NCBI GenBank assembly: GCA_033816765.1 | Contig: CM066288.1 | Location: forward strand, 4,588,001 to 4,652,000 | Origin: Nothopassalora personata | Taxonomy: Eukaryota > Ascomycota > Dothideomycetes > Mycosphaerellales > Mycosphaerellaceae | Direction of reading: 5' to 3' | DNA length: 64,000 bases | Shown here: positions 20,133 to 32,299 of the stretch, piece after piece | Numbering within the stretch: the stretch's first letter is position 1 | Layout of the letters: each line of letters starts with the position of its first letter | Translations under genes and position numbers: made by a program | Notes under the pieces: model-generated | The model's database searches: none | Told to the model about the DNA's origin: nothing | What the model saw: only the letters and a program-made list of their open reading frames with translations

Positions 20133-21886
20133 ATGTCTGCTGTCCTCGACATCGATCGACCAACAATGCTGGACACCAAGGATGACGAGAAGGGCTCATC
20201 AACGACCGGAACTGAGACGCAAAGCGTCGGCGGCGATGGAATCGACGAGATGGCGGCCATGGAGCAGGTCCAGACGAACAACGTGCGACCGGCGTGCTTC
20301 AAGAATACTGCTCAAGAGATTCTCTTTGTCTTAACTGCAACTATGGCGATTGGCATGAGCAGCTTCTTGACAGGCGTGGTCACTGTCACTTCATCCTTAA
20401 TCGGGCGAGAGTTAGTCAGTCCATATGAGATGTCTACGCAGCTGCTGACCACTCCGATAGCTTAGACATGACAACAGCTCAGATCACATGGATCTCCTCT
20501 GCAAGCTCCCTCAGCGGTGGGGCCTTCTTGCTCTTCTTTGGCAGGGTTGCTGACATGTTTGGACGTAAGATGATGTTCGTTGGCTCGCTCTTCCTCTTCT
20601 CGGTCTTCTGCCTGGCCGCTGGCTTCTCCCAGGACGCCATCACCATTGACGTACTGAATGGAGTACTCGGCCTCTTCAGCGCGTCCGCCGTCCCACCTGC
20701 TGTGGGCCTCCTTGGCATCATCTATGAGAAGCCGAGCAGTAGGAAGAACGCCGCTTTCGCTTGCTTCTCTGGTGGTAACCCACTCGGCTTCGTCTTCGGG
20801 ACCATCTTTGGAGGGATCGCGACGAGTCTGCTCGGATGGCGGTCATCTTTCTGGCTGCTGGCGATCATTTTCCTCGTGTTTACATTCGTCGCTATCGTCA
20901 CTGTACCCAAGGACTTCACAGCGAAAGAGCCATTGACCTGGGAGACGGTCAGACACTTTGACTTCGTTGGTACAGGCCTCACCGTTGGTGGCATTGGTAT
21001 GTTTTCCGCAGCATTGAGTCTTGGCGACACCGCTGCGAATGGCTGGAAAACCCCGTATGTATTGGTCCTGCTAATCCTTGGCCTCCTTTTGGTCATCGCG
21101 TTCGTCTTCTGGGAGCTTCACTTTGGTTACCCTCTCATGCCAATGACAATCTGGAAGGACCGCAACTTCAGTCTCGTACTCTCCATCCTCGCTCTTGGCT
21201 TCGTCGCTTTCACGCCAGCAGTCTTCTTCGCGTCGCTTTACTTCCAGAACGTGAAGCATATGTCAGCGCTTATGGTCGCCGTGCATCTGCTTCCAATGGC
21301 TATCACCGGCATTCTCGTCAACATATTCGCCGGCTGGGGTCTACACCGCATCTCCAATAAGCTCCTGATGTACATCGCAGCGGGAGGCTATGCGGTAGCC
21401 ATGCTCCTCTTCGCCGTCAATACTGTTCACGACAGCTATTGGGCATTCTACTTCCCGGCACTCGCGATGATGGTCGTCGGCGCGGATCTGGAGTTCAATG
21501 TGGCCAACATGTATGTTATGTCCTCCATGCCGGCAAGTCAGCAGAGTACGGCCGGTGGGATCTTTCAGACTGTCTATAGGCTTTGCTCGACGCTTGGGCT
21601 CGGCGTTGCCACTGCAGTGTTTGGCACTGTTGAGGATGACCCGAGTCTTTCGAGCTATTGGGATCGGCCTACCCAACCGTACTCGGCGACGTTCTGGACT
21701 TGCTTTGCCGCTGCTGCGGTCAGTGTCGTGCTTGTACCGTTGATTACTCTTGGCACCCAAGGTGGGCAGGAGCAGAAGCATACTCAGGAAGACTATTTGG
21801 AAGATGTCAAGCATCGTGACGACAATGATGCTGCCGCTTCGAAGGATGGAGCCATGGTCGAGCATACGCTGCCACTTCAAGGATGA
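20133..21886 (+). CDS. Major facilitator superfamily drug/ion transporter (14-TM type)
   Basis: Exons 20133-20410 and 20461-21886 with a 50 nt intron (GTTAGT..TAG) give 567 aa. The splice yields the family sequence LIGRDLDMTTAQITWIS, which neither reading alone gives. About 14 hydrophobic spans are visible, with MFS motif A (FGRVADMFGRKMMF) after the second span and the acidic cytosolic ends typical of the DHA2/Atr1-Azr1 group. Such proteins export small toxic compounds or move ions using the proton gradient at the plasma membrane. The substrate cannot be read from the sequence, and there is no biosynthetic cluster next to it. The start at 20133 is the first ATG. Confidence 0.88.
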
Positions 21887-22765
21887 GAACACATCACTTG
21901 GGTTACGTGCTATGGTGAATGCTTCATCATGACTGGCCAACCAGCCAGTCGTTTTCAAGTAACTTTCAAGCACGCAAGTTGTTCAAATAACTTTCAAGCA
22001 AGCAAGTTGTTTCAAGTAACTTTCAAGCAAGCGAGATGTAAGTATATAGCTGATTCATGTTCTTTTAAGCAATCAAGTGTCGTTGTCTGAAGCGTTGCAA
22101 AGCTTGCTCATAGTTGTGGCCGTCGTCGTAGGAGGTGAACAGCTGGTGGATAGTCGATTGGCATGTGAAGGAAGTCGGGGGACATTGAGCAAATATCGAC
22201 AACCTCATGGCTATGAAGAGCTAATTACGGCAAGGGGTGACAACGATAGACAGTGAGCTACAGTATTCAACGGGGTGAGAACACGACAGGATCCTTGATC
22301 CTGGCGTGACCCAAGTGCAAATGGGTGGGGCTAGATTCGGACTTCAAGATGGAAGAAGTACAGTACTTGTTCATAGCCATCTCGCAACATGGTGGTTTTC
22401 TCCACTTCTCGCTAGAACTAGCGCGTTGTCACTATTTTTGCGAAGGGCTGTCACATGGCACCTTCCAAGGTTCTCCTATCTCAGCGTGCGCACCTTATTA
22501 GTTGTAGTCGTGTACCCAATAATATCTACTATCAGCCTAGAGCGGGCAAGGTAGTCTAGTCTAGTACTGTAACACTTGTCGCCTCGAGTCTAGGTATCAA
22601 CCAACGTGCGTCTGAGCCTCAACTTAGAACAAGCTTAGTGCGATGCCCGTATTCGTCCTCGCATTTGATAAGAGAAGCCATTGGGCCTGGTGACAAGACT
22701 GGCAGACACGCGAGGCGGGTCACACAGTTATATAATAACACAGTTATATACCTTCCCAGAGCACA
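21887..22765. other. Intergenic region with 28-bp repeats and carboxypeptidase promoter
   Basis: 879 bp without a supportable gene. Contains the 28-bp tandem repeats listed separately and, at about 22724-22751, a direct repeat of CACAGTTATATA just before the carboxypeptidase ATG (22766), which doubles a TATA-like element. Confidence 0.5.
21954..22038. repeat. Tandem repeat, ~28 bp unit, 3 copies
   Basis: Three imperfect copies (21954-21981, 21982-22010, 22011-22038) of a unit beginning TTCAAGTAACTTTCAAGC. Each unit itself contains TTCAAG twice. It lies ~70 bp past the MFS stop codon, so it is probably transcribed in the 3' UTR. Confidence 0.85.
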
Positions 22766-24804
22766 ATGGCGTCAATACTCAGGGCGGCTTCGGCTCTCTG
22801 CTTGGCGGTTGCAGCGCCGACGCTCGCCCAATTCGTCAAGGCACCGACTAACCTGACGACGAGCAAAGGCAATCTGGGCTTATCTGTGCGCTGGAAAGAG
22901 GTGCCGGAAGGCACATGCGAACTCACCCCCGGTGTCAAGAGCTACAGCGGGTACGTGGATATTGCAGACGACCAGCACATCTTCTTTTGGTTCTTCGAAG
23001 CGCGCAACCAGAAGCCAGCAGATGCTGAGCTCACAGTATGGATCAATGGAGGACCCGGCTCAAGCTCCATGATTGGGCTGTTCGGAGAGTTGGGTCCATG
23101 TCGTGTGGATGCCGACGGCAACGCAGTGAACAACCCATATGCGTGGAAGTGAGTGGCGTCGATTTCAATGTGAAGTGAATGGGCACATATGCACCGAACT
23201 GACCAACGAAAAAGCAATGTCTCCAACATGCTCTTCATTGACCACCCAGCTCAAGTCGGCTTCTCCTACTCCACGCCCATCCCGGCTTATATCGCCAGCG
23301 ACAATTCCGTGGTGCAGCTTTCGAATGCGACCTGCCCGGAAAGCGCAGCAGACGTGAGCTGCGGCACGTACTCTCAGCCAAAGCGCGCGAATCTTCCCAA
23401 CTCTACCGCAGCTGCTGCTCCCTCGATGTGGAAGACGATCCAGGGCTTCATCGGTGCCTTCCCACAATACTCTCGCAATGACTTCAACTTCGCAACAGAG
23501 AGCTACGGTATGTATCGAACTCTGGACGTTACCGGTCGAGACATGCTCGCAGAGAGCACTGTCCGCCACGCTGTAAGACTGTGTTGGCAGGAAAGCTGAC
23601 ATCTTCTGCTTGCCAGGCGGCCATTGGGGACCAATTTTCAATGCCTACATCGAATCGCAGAATCAACGCATCGAGAATGGCAGCCTGTCAGGAGCGGAGC
23701 ACATCAGCCTCCGCACACTCCTGATCGGCAACGGCTGGTACGATCCGCTAATCCAGTACCAAGCCTTCTACAACTTCACGGTCTCCCCGGGCAACACGTA
23801 CGACTACCGACCTTATAACGCAAGCGTCGAGGAGCAAATCTTCAAGGCTCTGTACGGATCCGGGAACTGCTACGACCAGACGGTAAAATGCAACAACGGC
23901 GGCTCCAATCAGGTCTGCATAGCAGCCGACAATTACTGTGCCGACCACATCGAGTATGCGTTCGATGATGAAGGCCGTGACGAATACGACATCCGAGAGT
24001 TGACCCCGGATCCCTTTCCGTCCAGCTACTACACGGACTACCTCAACACAGAGAAATTGCAGCAAGCCATTGGCGCGTACGTGAACTGGACCATCACCAG
24101 TCACGCCGTCAACAGAGCCTTCGCTGCAACCGGAGATGACGACCGCGAAGACGGCACGATCGAGGCGACGCGCAGCCTCGTCGAGCAGGGCGTCTACGTC
24201 GTTCAGTACGCCGGCGACGCAGACTTCGACTGCAATTGGCTAGGCGGCGAAGCCGTCGCCGACAAGGTCGATGCTCCAGGTTTCGGCACTGCAGGCTACA
24301 CGAACATCACCACCTCAGACAACATCGTGCATGGACAAGGTAAAGTCCCATCATCCCTGCTCCCCCCCCCCCTCCATTCTCCTCTGGACTCTAACACACA
24401 ACGCCCACCCCCCAGTGAAGCAATCCGCCAACTTCGCCTTCGCACGACTCTACGACGCCGGCCACCAAGTCCCCTTCTACCAACCCGTCATCGCCCTCGA
24501 AATCTTCAACCGCTCGATCCACGGTCTTGACATCGCGTCTGGCCGACAGAAGATTAGCCTTGGGTCGGGGTACAAGAGTGTGGGAACGGCCAAGAGTGAA
24601 TACAGAGAGGGCAATGGGACCGTGCAGTTCAAAGTGCTGCCAGACGATGCCACGTACAATACTACGTTGAATGGGCCAAACCCGACCAATGGCACAAACA
24701 GTGGGGCTACGAAGCATGCGATGCTGGAGAAGCAGAGCCACAAAATTAGGAGGGCTTTCAAACCCAGGTTTGAAAGAATGAAGGAGAGCGTAAGAATAAA
24801 GTAG
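22766..24804 (+). CDS. Secreted serine carboxypeptidase (peptidase family S10)
   Basis: Four exons, 22766-23148, 23215-23507, 23617-24339 and 24416-24804, give 595 aa. All three introns have GT..AG ends and keep frame (NPYAWNNVSNML, TESYGGHWGP and HGQVKQSANF across the joins). The protein starts with a signal peptide (MASILRAASALCLAVAAPTLA). Oxyanion motif WINGGPGSSS and the nucleophile motif ESYGG (Ser ~224) are present. So are the catalytic Asp in GDADFDCNWLGGE (~425) and the catalytic His in DAGHQVPFYQP (~481). It removes C-terminal amino acids at acid pH, either secreted or vacuolar. There are many N-glycosylation sites. The tail after residue ~550 is basic and lacks a GPI signal. Exon 4 is preceded by poly-C stretches inside the intron. 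Confidence 0.92.
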
Positions 24805-25083
24805 AGCGTTTGTTTGCCAAGGCAAGGTTGGCGAGCGAGCATATCCGAACATCCCCGTGAGGACCGCTTGAAGCAGCCAGTGAACCGAAAGCTGCATATC
24901 TCAGATTCTATGCACATCATCATGAGTATCAGCTATCTAATAGTAGCTTGCACGTTCTGCATGTTGTGTGACTGTATCTCGATTCTGCGTGCAGGTGCCC
25001 CCGAAAACTCGGCTACGGCTTGCCGTGCTCAACTGTGGATGTTTACTTTTTTCTCGTTATCATCAGAACAGCAGCAAAATCGT

Positions 25084-26362
<1,279 letters not shown>

Positions 26363-27207
26363 TTTGGATGTTTCGAAGTGGTATGTAGCTGATGCGGAGT
26401 CAGTCGACGTTGGATGAGGTGTCTGTAGATGGCGTACAGTGTATTCTTCAGTTGACGGTGTGGTGTCTGAGCAGTTGTCAGTGGTTTGTTTGGGAGAAGG
26501 AAACCTTTGGAAGATGAGGGCGAGGGGCAGATGTAGGTGGGGAGCGGTCGAGAGCTTTTTGTGAGATTGACTTACGTCAGGCGATAGCTGTTTCTTTGAG
26601 AGACTGGGACTGACTACTACTACTTAGTACTACTATTCCACGGCAGGCAGGCTCATGAGAAGCGCTTTGCCCATGAGTTGACTATTATATATATACCGCT
26701 GGGCCGTGTGGCCTTTGTCGGACCACCAAGAGCCGTTACCATCAATCGCTTGGCTCCGATCCTGCCCGCATCGTTCTCTAGAGGCGGCATGCTGTCCCGC
26801 CTTTTCCCGCAGCATAAGGGCAATATGTGATATATATCATTCTAGCCGCGGATCTCCTCTTGGCTCTATCCCGACCTCACTCCTTCAAAGATGTGCTGAT
26901 TGAGCTCGCTAGAGCGTCATCATCGTCCGTCGACAGGGTTGTGCTCCACGAGCTCGCTCTCGCTCACATCGGTCCTTTTGCGGTCCACGTCCGTGGCTCC
27001 CGAGACTGGTGGGATTACAAAGATGGCGGTAAGAAGCTTGGCGCAGGCTCAACGAAATACATACTAGCAGAATGAAACTCTCTGTGGATGCGGCGAGATA
27101 ATTAGCTGTCCCGTTCCAGCCACGGCAAAATCCAACGCTGCCCATTAAACCTGTTCCCCACCATGGCATAGCCATATTCCATATGGTCATGCTTGCAATT
27201 TTTGAAC
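26363..27207 (-). promoter_or_regulatory. gpdA promoter and probable 5' UTR intron
   Basis: No gene seen. On the - strand there is a strong TATA run (TATATATATA, near 26685-26696). A candidate 5' UTR intron has donor GTAAGT at 26575 and acceptor CTCAG ending at 26467 (109 nt). Aspergillus gpdA also has a 5' UTR intron. The left retrotransposon boundary is at 27208. Confidence 0.5.
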
Positions 27208-27212
27208 ACTAC

Positions 27213-27461
27213 TGTGAAACTAGTGGAGATAGAAGTTTGGAACTAGGGTATTAAGTCTGGAAATCAGGGTATGAAAAACCACGTTTATTACAAGTAGTGG
27301 CACCCTTAAGGTGCTTATATAAGTCTTCTTTTAATAAGAGGCCCTCAATCCCTGTAATTCAGGTGCCTAATCTCATTTCCTAAGAACAAGTAATTACTAT
27401 ACTTAATTAGGTTATATCACCCTTAAAACCTGCTATCTATGCATCATCCTAGCGCTTTACA
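27213..27461 (-). repeat. Copia 3' LTR (left)
   Basis: 249 bp, same length as and alignable throughout to 56698-56946. The outer (left) part is little mutated while the inner (right) part shows CA-to-TA and TG-to-TA changes. A polypurine tract (AAGGGGGTG on the - strand, 27462-27470) adjoins it, which sets element orientation. Confidence 0.92.
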
Positions 27462-28605
27462 CACCCCCTTACTCTACATAGGAACTAAGTAGAGTAATCT
27501 TGGCGCTAAGGACCTTTATATCCTTTATAACCTTGTTTATGTTATCCTTAACTTTATAGATAAGGTCTTCGATAACTCCCTCCTAACTAGTAAGAGTACC
27601 CTTTATCTTCTTTTTCGGGGTTTCCTCTTTATTAGTTTCTTCGTCTTAGGGTGCCTCTCTCTTCTTAGAGGCTATTCCCTTCTTTAGAGTAGACTTGATT
27701 ATGCTCTATTAAATACCCTAAAGTAGCTTAGTAAGGTTATTAATGTTGTAGGTAGGTATATAATCCTCATTTCCTAGAGTAGTACTCTTATACTAATCTA
27801 GGGACTGCTTACTAATTTCTACCCTAGAATCGTGACTAAGGTCGCTACGGATGCCTAAGAATTGCTTAATAAGTCTAAGGATAGGCTTAAAGGCCTTATT
27901 TTTCTCTCTAAGGTTAAATTTAGGGAGGCGAGGTTTTCGTCCTTTAGCGAGGGTACTAAGTGACCTATAGACGTAGTTTCGGATTTAGCTCTTCTGCTTA
28001 GAGTCCTTGTGCGCCTTATTCTAAGCCTTTTGCTTGTCCTCTAATACCTCTTTTATAGGGGTCTTCTTTGCCCCGTACTTCTTTCTTAGGCTACTATACG
28101 GCTTAGTGTCGGACTCGTAGCCTATCTCCTAGCTCGCCTTAAGGAGTCGTTAGAATTCTTTAATAGATATAGAGGACTTGTTTCTAGGGTTTAAGGGTTC
28201 TTCTTTAGGTGTAGTTAGTAGAGGTGGCGCGTTCTTAGGCTCGACTAGACCTAAATTAAGTAGTGTAGGTGTCTTAACTTCTAAAATAGGCTCTATTTTA
28301 AGGGTTCTAATGCTTGTATTCTAGTGTTCTAGGATGTAGTCGTACCCTAGTATAGTGGTTAAAGGGTGACTAACTAAGCTAAGGGGCTACCTAGTAAGGA
28401 GATTAACGGCGGTGCGAAGTGGATTGTAAAAGAGAGAGTTACTAGAAGGATTAAGAAATTAGATATAGGCTATATTTGCGCTAAGTATGTGAGGTTATTG
28501 CGTTATAAGTGCGTGTAACCGTTAGGTAAGCTTTGCTACGAGTTGTAGGCCTTATATTATTCTTAGAAGTCCTTTAGTCCTCTCTAGTTATAAAGGCAGG
28601 GTGTC
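27462..28605 (-). pseudogene. Copia 3' region downstream of RNase H, decayed
   Basis: TA-rich, stop-ridden sequence between the left LTR and the solo LTR. By position it is the 3' end of the copia element. I recognise no protein motif in it apart from the purine tract at its left end. Local runs of Ser/Lys-type codons on the - strand suggest a former coding tail, which is unproven. Confidence 0.5.
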
Positions 28606-29014
28606 TGTTACGGTTCTGATCTGGGGCTGAAGGAAGCTAACCAATCAGATCTCCACAATTGGTGGGCGCTTCCGCCCGAGAAGTGCTCTCTCACCCGCAG
28701 GAATAAAACCAAGGAACCGAGAGAGCAACTGAAGTGATCTCCTTGATCTCGTTGATCTCGGTGATCTCGAGAGAGCATGGAGAGCATGGAGAGCACGGAG
28801 AGCAAACGCTCTATCTCCTTTGTATTTAGGAACGCTAGAAACCCTTATGGTTCTGATGCGTTCAACTCATGTTACTATCTCACTGATTGGAATACAACTC
28901 TTATTCCTATCATTCATCTTCGCTCAGCTTGCTTCAGCCTCTCCAAAGAATAATACCGCCACGTGACTTGACTTATCTCTCTTTTGAGACTAGCCCTGGA
29001 ACGAGACAATAACA
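28606..29014 (+). mobile_element. Solo LTR of the gypsy family (409 bp, U3 type 2)
   Basis: Begins TGTTACGG and ends CAATAACA, flanked by the perfect 5-bp duplication GTGTC (28601-28605, 29015-29019). It has the same U3 as the mutated LTRs at 45668 and 54927 but keeps CA and TG where they have TA, so it arrived after the surrounding copia was mutated. Then it lost its internal part by LTR-LTR recombination. It contains a GAGAGCAT short repeat (28769-28803) in U3. Confidence 0.93.
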
Positions 29015-29019
29015 GTGTC

Positions 29020-31027
29020 CTTAGCCCCTAGCTAAATGAATTGCGAGTGTTTATTTTAGAAGTAAAGTGAAGATAGCACCCCCTAGCTATTAAAGCGAGG
29101 GTATGCCTGTTTGCTAATCTCCTAAATTGAGGTGATTAACAAACCGCTAGTGCTGTTAAGGAGTTAGGACCTTAGTTAGACCGTCCGCGGCTATCTCCTA
29201 TATCCTTATCTAGCTAATTTTAAGACGTCCTACTTAGTACTGTTCCCTAAGCCAGCATTGTTAGACGTCTACATGCCTTATCTTAGTATTAATTCTGCTA
29301 TTTAGGGTCTTAACAATCCTTATAGTCTGCTGGTTATTACAGTATAGCAGTATCCGATTCTCTAATTTAAGGGTAACTGTACTAAAGAGCCTATCCTACT
29401 ATAGGACCTCTAAGGCGGCGTAACTAAGGGCATATAGCTCTAATTTAGTGCTTGATTTCGTAACTATTCCCTACTTAACTACTCTCTAGTCGATAATCCC
29501 CTTAAAAAGGAAAAAGACAAAGGCCTCACTTAATCTACGAGTTTCCTTATCGTCGGTAAATGAGGCATCTAAGGCCCTATAGAATTCTAGTAGCGTTGAG
29601 TCCGAGGGTTCAGGTAGGCCGTAGTACTTAATCGAATAATCTATAGTGTAGAGAAGGTATTAAATTAAGTGTCTTACTGCCCTAAGAGCCTCCTTTGTAG
29701 GGTTAGTTAGGTGCTAAGAAAGAAGAGAGACTAAAAAGGATATATTAGGGCGCGTTTCTACTGCTACGAAGTTTACCGATCCTACTTAGGACCTATAAAC
29801 GTTAATCTCTTCCGTAGTGGCCTAAAGTTCATTTCTAAGGCCGATATATCCCCCTAGTAGGGGAGTTTCAATCCTCTTCTCCGGTCTTAAGATACCGTAG
29901 CGATAACTAATCTTCTCGATATAGGCCTTCTAATTGAGTTTAAGGATCCGCTGTTAACGATTGCGAGTGATGTGAATCCCGTAGAACTATTTAATAGGTT
30001 CTATTACCTTTATCTCGTATTTGTTAGTTAGTCCTTAAACAAGCTCCTTAGCTCTTAATTCGGATTTTAAGGGCTAAGTGAAGCAAATATTATCTATATA
30101 GAAGAAAACCAGGACTAAAAATTCCCTGTTAATAAAGAGACAGTCCGTAACTTTAGATAGGCTGAGGTCGTTAAGGGTGTTTTTAAGCTCTAAATACTAT
30201 AGTAGAGGGGACTCCTTAAATCCGTAAAGGGCTTTATAGCACCTTAGAAGTTTTCCTTCCTTCTTAAATCCTTTAGGGGCATACATGTATACTGGCGATA
30301 GTATAGGGGCATTGAGAAACGCGTTTACGGCGTCTATCTGCAGTGTCTTAAGGTTAAAATAGGCCACTAGGGCTATTATATACCTAAAGAGTCTTGCATA
30401 AAGGGTTACTACGTAGGTTTCCCCTATAGCGTCCTTTTAATCGCCTCGAGCGTATACTCGAGCCTTGCATTTTAGGAGTTCTACGTTTTAGTTAAGCTTG
30501 TATTTCTATACCTAAGTTATTAACGTTATCGGGTGTCCTACTGCTTCGACCTTATTACACTAAGATAGGGTGTTTATCGTGAATTGCTTCTTAAATTCTT
30601 TAACACTTGCTGCCCTAAATGCTTCCCTATAAGGGTGTATGTTAAGGTCCTTCTATCGCTTTAGTTTAGGGGGTAGTATGTTCCCTGTTCCGGTTGTTTT
30701 AGACGATGTAGTTAAGGTATTACTCTCTTAAGGTCCCTTCGAGAGAGCAGCTAAGACTTTGATCCTCTTAATAGCAAGAATCGAGTGTACTCGTTCTTCG
30801 TCGTACCTCGGTTTCTTGTTCTAATAGATTGTGTCGTAGATATCCTTAGAGTCTAGAGTTTTAGGTCTAGGTCTAATTAATCCTCTTAACTTATATGTAT
30901 CCCCTAGAGGAACGAATGGTCTAAACAGCTAGAGTTAGGTTTCTGGACCTATTTGCGGATCTGGTTGCAAAGTTTAGGGGTGTATCTATTGATAATTAAA
31001 TTCCGATTCCCTCATTTTAATCGGATT
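29020..31027 (-). pseudogene. Copia reverse transcriptase/RNase H remnant
   Basis: Translated on the - strand with stops ignored, 30070-30420 gives the copia RT core: DAVNAFLNAP, VYMYAPKGFKKEGKLL, CYKALYGFKESPLL, then FFYIDNI in place of YVDD. At 29250-29380 it gives RNase H: LYCNNQQTIRIVKTLNSRI and KIRHVDV. The order RT then RNase H runs leftward, as expected. Numerous in-frame TAA/TAG codons at former CAA/CAG/TGG sites show RIP. Confidence 0.85.
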
Positions 31028-31032
31028 ATTAT

Positions 31033-31467
31033 TGTTATTGTCTCGTTCCAGGGCTAGTCTCAAAAGAGAGATAAGTCAAGTCACGTGGCGGTATTATTCT
31101 TTGGAGAGGCTGAAGCAAGCTGAGCGAAGATGAATGATAGGAATAAGAGTTGTATTCCAATCAGTGAGATAGTAACATGAGTTGAACGCATCAGAACCAT
31201 AAGGGTTTCTAGCGTTCCTAAATACAAAGGAGGTTCGTATGCCATCCGGTGTTAGATGTCCGTCTGTCCACTCGACCGGTCGTCTGGTCGTGTGGTCGTG
31301 TACGTCCATACGCTACTTCTGCGGTCGTGTTCGACCATGCACTAAGCGCGCGCTCGTGCACGTGACCCGGACGTGGGGTCCCTTTCTCTTCCTAGCGATT
31401 GGTTCGTGTCTTCTGATTCTTCCTCCCCATGCCACGTCCTGCACCGTCCTTCATCCGAACCGTAACA
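31033..31467 (-). repeat. Gypsy LTR 1 (435 bp, U3 type 1)
   Basis: 3' LTR of unit 1. On the - strand it starts TGTTACGG and ends CAATAACA. The U3 contains several CGACC/GGTCG motifs and a CACGTG. From CTTTGTATTTAGG onward it matches the other LTR types. Confidence 0.95.
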
Positions 31468-31481
31468 CCATCCCCCTTCCT
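31468..31481 (-). promoter_or_regulatory. Polypurine tract, unit 1
   Basis: On the - strand AGGAAGGGGGATGG directly before the 3' LTR, the expected plus-strand primer of reverse transcription. The same site in unit 2 is 38193-38206, and the mutated copy has AAAAGGGGGATGG before 54927. Confidence 0.8.
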
Positions 31482-31536
31482 GCTGAAACTCGTCCTCGAG
31501 TTTTCTTTCTTCTCCTGTGAGTTCCCATCTTTTACC

Positions 31537-32136
31537 ATGAGCGGCGAGCGGCTAACACGTCAGGAGCGCCGCGAACGTTAAGCACTAGGCATCGAAGCCG
31601 AGGGCCGCGAGATGCCATCCCCATGTTCTGGTTGTCGAAAGGCCAGAGTGCCTGAAGGAAAGAAGAGTCCTCGTTGTGTGGTGGATGTGCGCTTTGGGTG
31701 TTGTTCGGAGTGCGTTCGCAAGGGTGTCAAATGTGACGTGACTGTCACGTGGACTGAGTGGGAGCGGCTTCGCAACCAGCGTCGAAAGCTGAAGCGAGAG
31801 CTTGATGAGGCTGAAGAGAAGGTGACAGAGGCGATGTCAAAGGTGCATCGTCTTAGGAAACAACTGCGCGTTGCTGAGGACAGGGAGGAAAAGGCGATAG
31901 CGAAGGATTTCGAGGATCTTCGCAGTTTGCCGAGCGTGGGTGTCGATGCCTTTTCCGCGCCTTCGTCCTGTCTTCTCGTTCCTGAAGGAAGCCCCGAAGA
32001 GCTAGAGGGGGTTTTCCAGATGTCGATTCCTTCCTGGGAGGACCTTTCGATGATTCCGGATGATGCCCTCTGGTCATATCCGACCCTTGAGGACGCCGCA
32101 GCAGCTTCTTCGAGCGCTGGTCCTTCTGGTGGATAG
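31537..32136 (+). CDS. Antisense Cys-rich coiled-coil protein, unit 1
   Basis: Lies inside the gypsy element but on the opposite strand to gag-pol, between pol and the 3' LTR. The frame opens at ATG 31537, meets TAA at 31579-31581 (codon 15, probably a former CAA), and continues from ATG 31612 for 174 aa. The cysteine pattern is CSGC, RC, CCSEC and VKCD within residues 5-43, likely metal binding. A strongly charged helix follows (WERLRNQRRKLKRELDEAEE to RLRKQLRVAEDREEKA, about 49-104). The C-terminus is acidic with aromatic residues (WEDLSMIPDDALWSYPTLED). That layout resembles a small DNA-binding regulator, but function is unknown. A diverged homologue survives in the mutated copy at 54290-54872, so the gene is an old part of this family. 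Confidence 0.75.
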
Positions 32137-32196
32137 GTGTTTGATTTCTCATAGGAGATATGTTCGTGTAAGTTCTCCGTTTCCCTTATTAAACCT

Positions 32197-32270
32197 GGTC
32201 ATGTAGCTCAGTGGTAGAGCGCAAGCTGTCTACACTCTTGAGGTCGTAGGTTCGATTCCTACTCTGGCTG
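32197..32270 (+). ncRNA. tRNA(Lys)-like Pol III element, unit 1
   Basis: Sixty nt past the antisense gene and on the same strand. D arm GCTC/GAGC with loop AGTGGTA, variable loop AGGTC and T arm GTAGG-TTCGATT-CCTAC are perfect, so both the A box (TAGCTCAGTGG) and B box (GGTTCGATTCC) are intact. The body resembles a fungal tRNA-Lys. The anticodon arm is two nt too long (CAAG, 11 nt, CTTG) and the acceptor stem has a mismatch plus wobbles, so a working tRNA is unlikely. A hairpin follows (CCAGCC with GGCTGG outside, ACTGGTC with GACTAGT inside, 32274-32311), then T6 at 32315-32320. The hairpin and T6 overlap the last codons of pol on the other strand. Confidence 0.7.
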
Positions 32271-32299
32271 CTTCCAGCCGACTGGTCGCCAATCGGTGA

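Noticed and set aside
28769..28803. GAGAGCAT short repeats as a separate minisatellite
   Set aside because: They are part of U3 type 2 and recur in the mutated LTRs at 45668 and 54927.
31239..31520. 93-codon + strand frame spanning LTR 1
   Set aside because: Lies in U3 and repeats in every LTR copy; no protein features.
32197..32270. Functional nuclear tRNA-Lys gene
   Set aside because: The anticodon arm has 19 instead of 17 nt with no CTT/TTT anticodon in a 7 nt loop, and the acceptor stem is imperfect; called tRNA-like.
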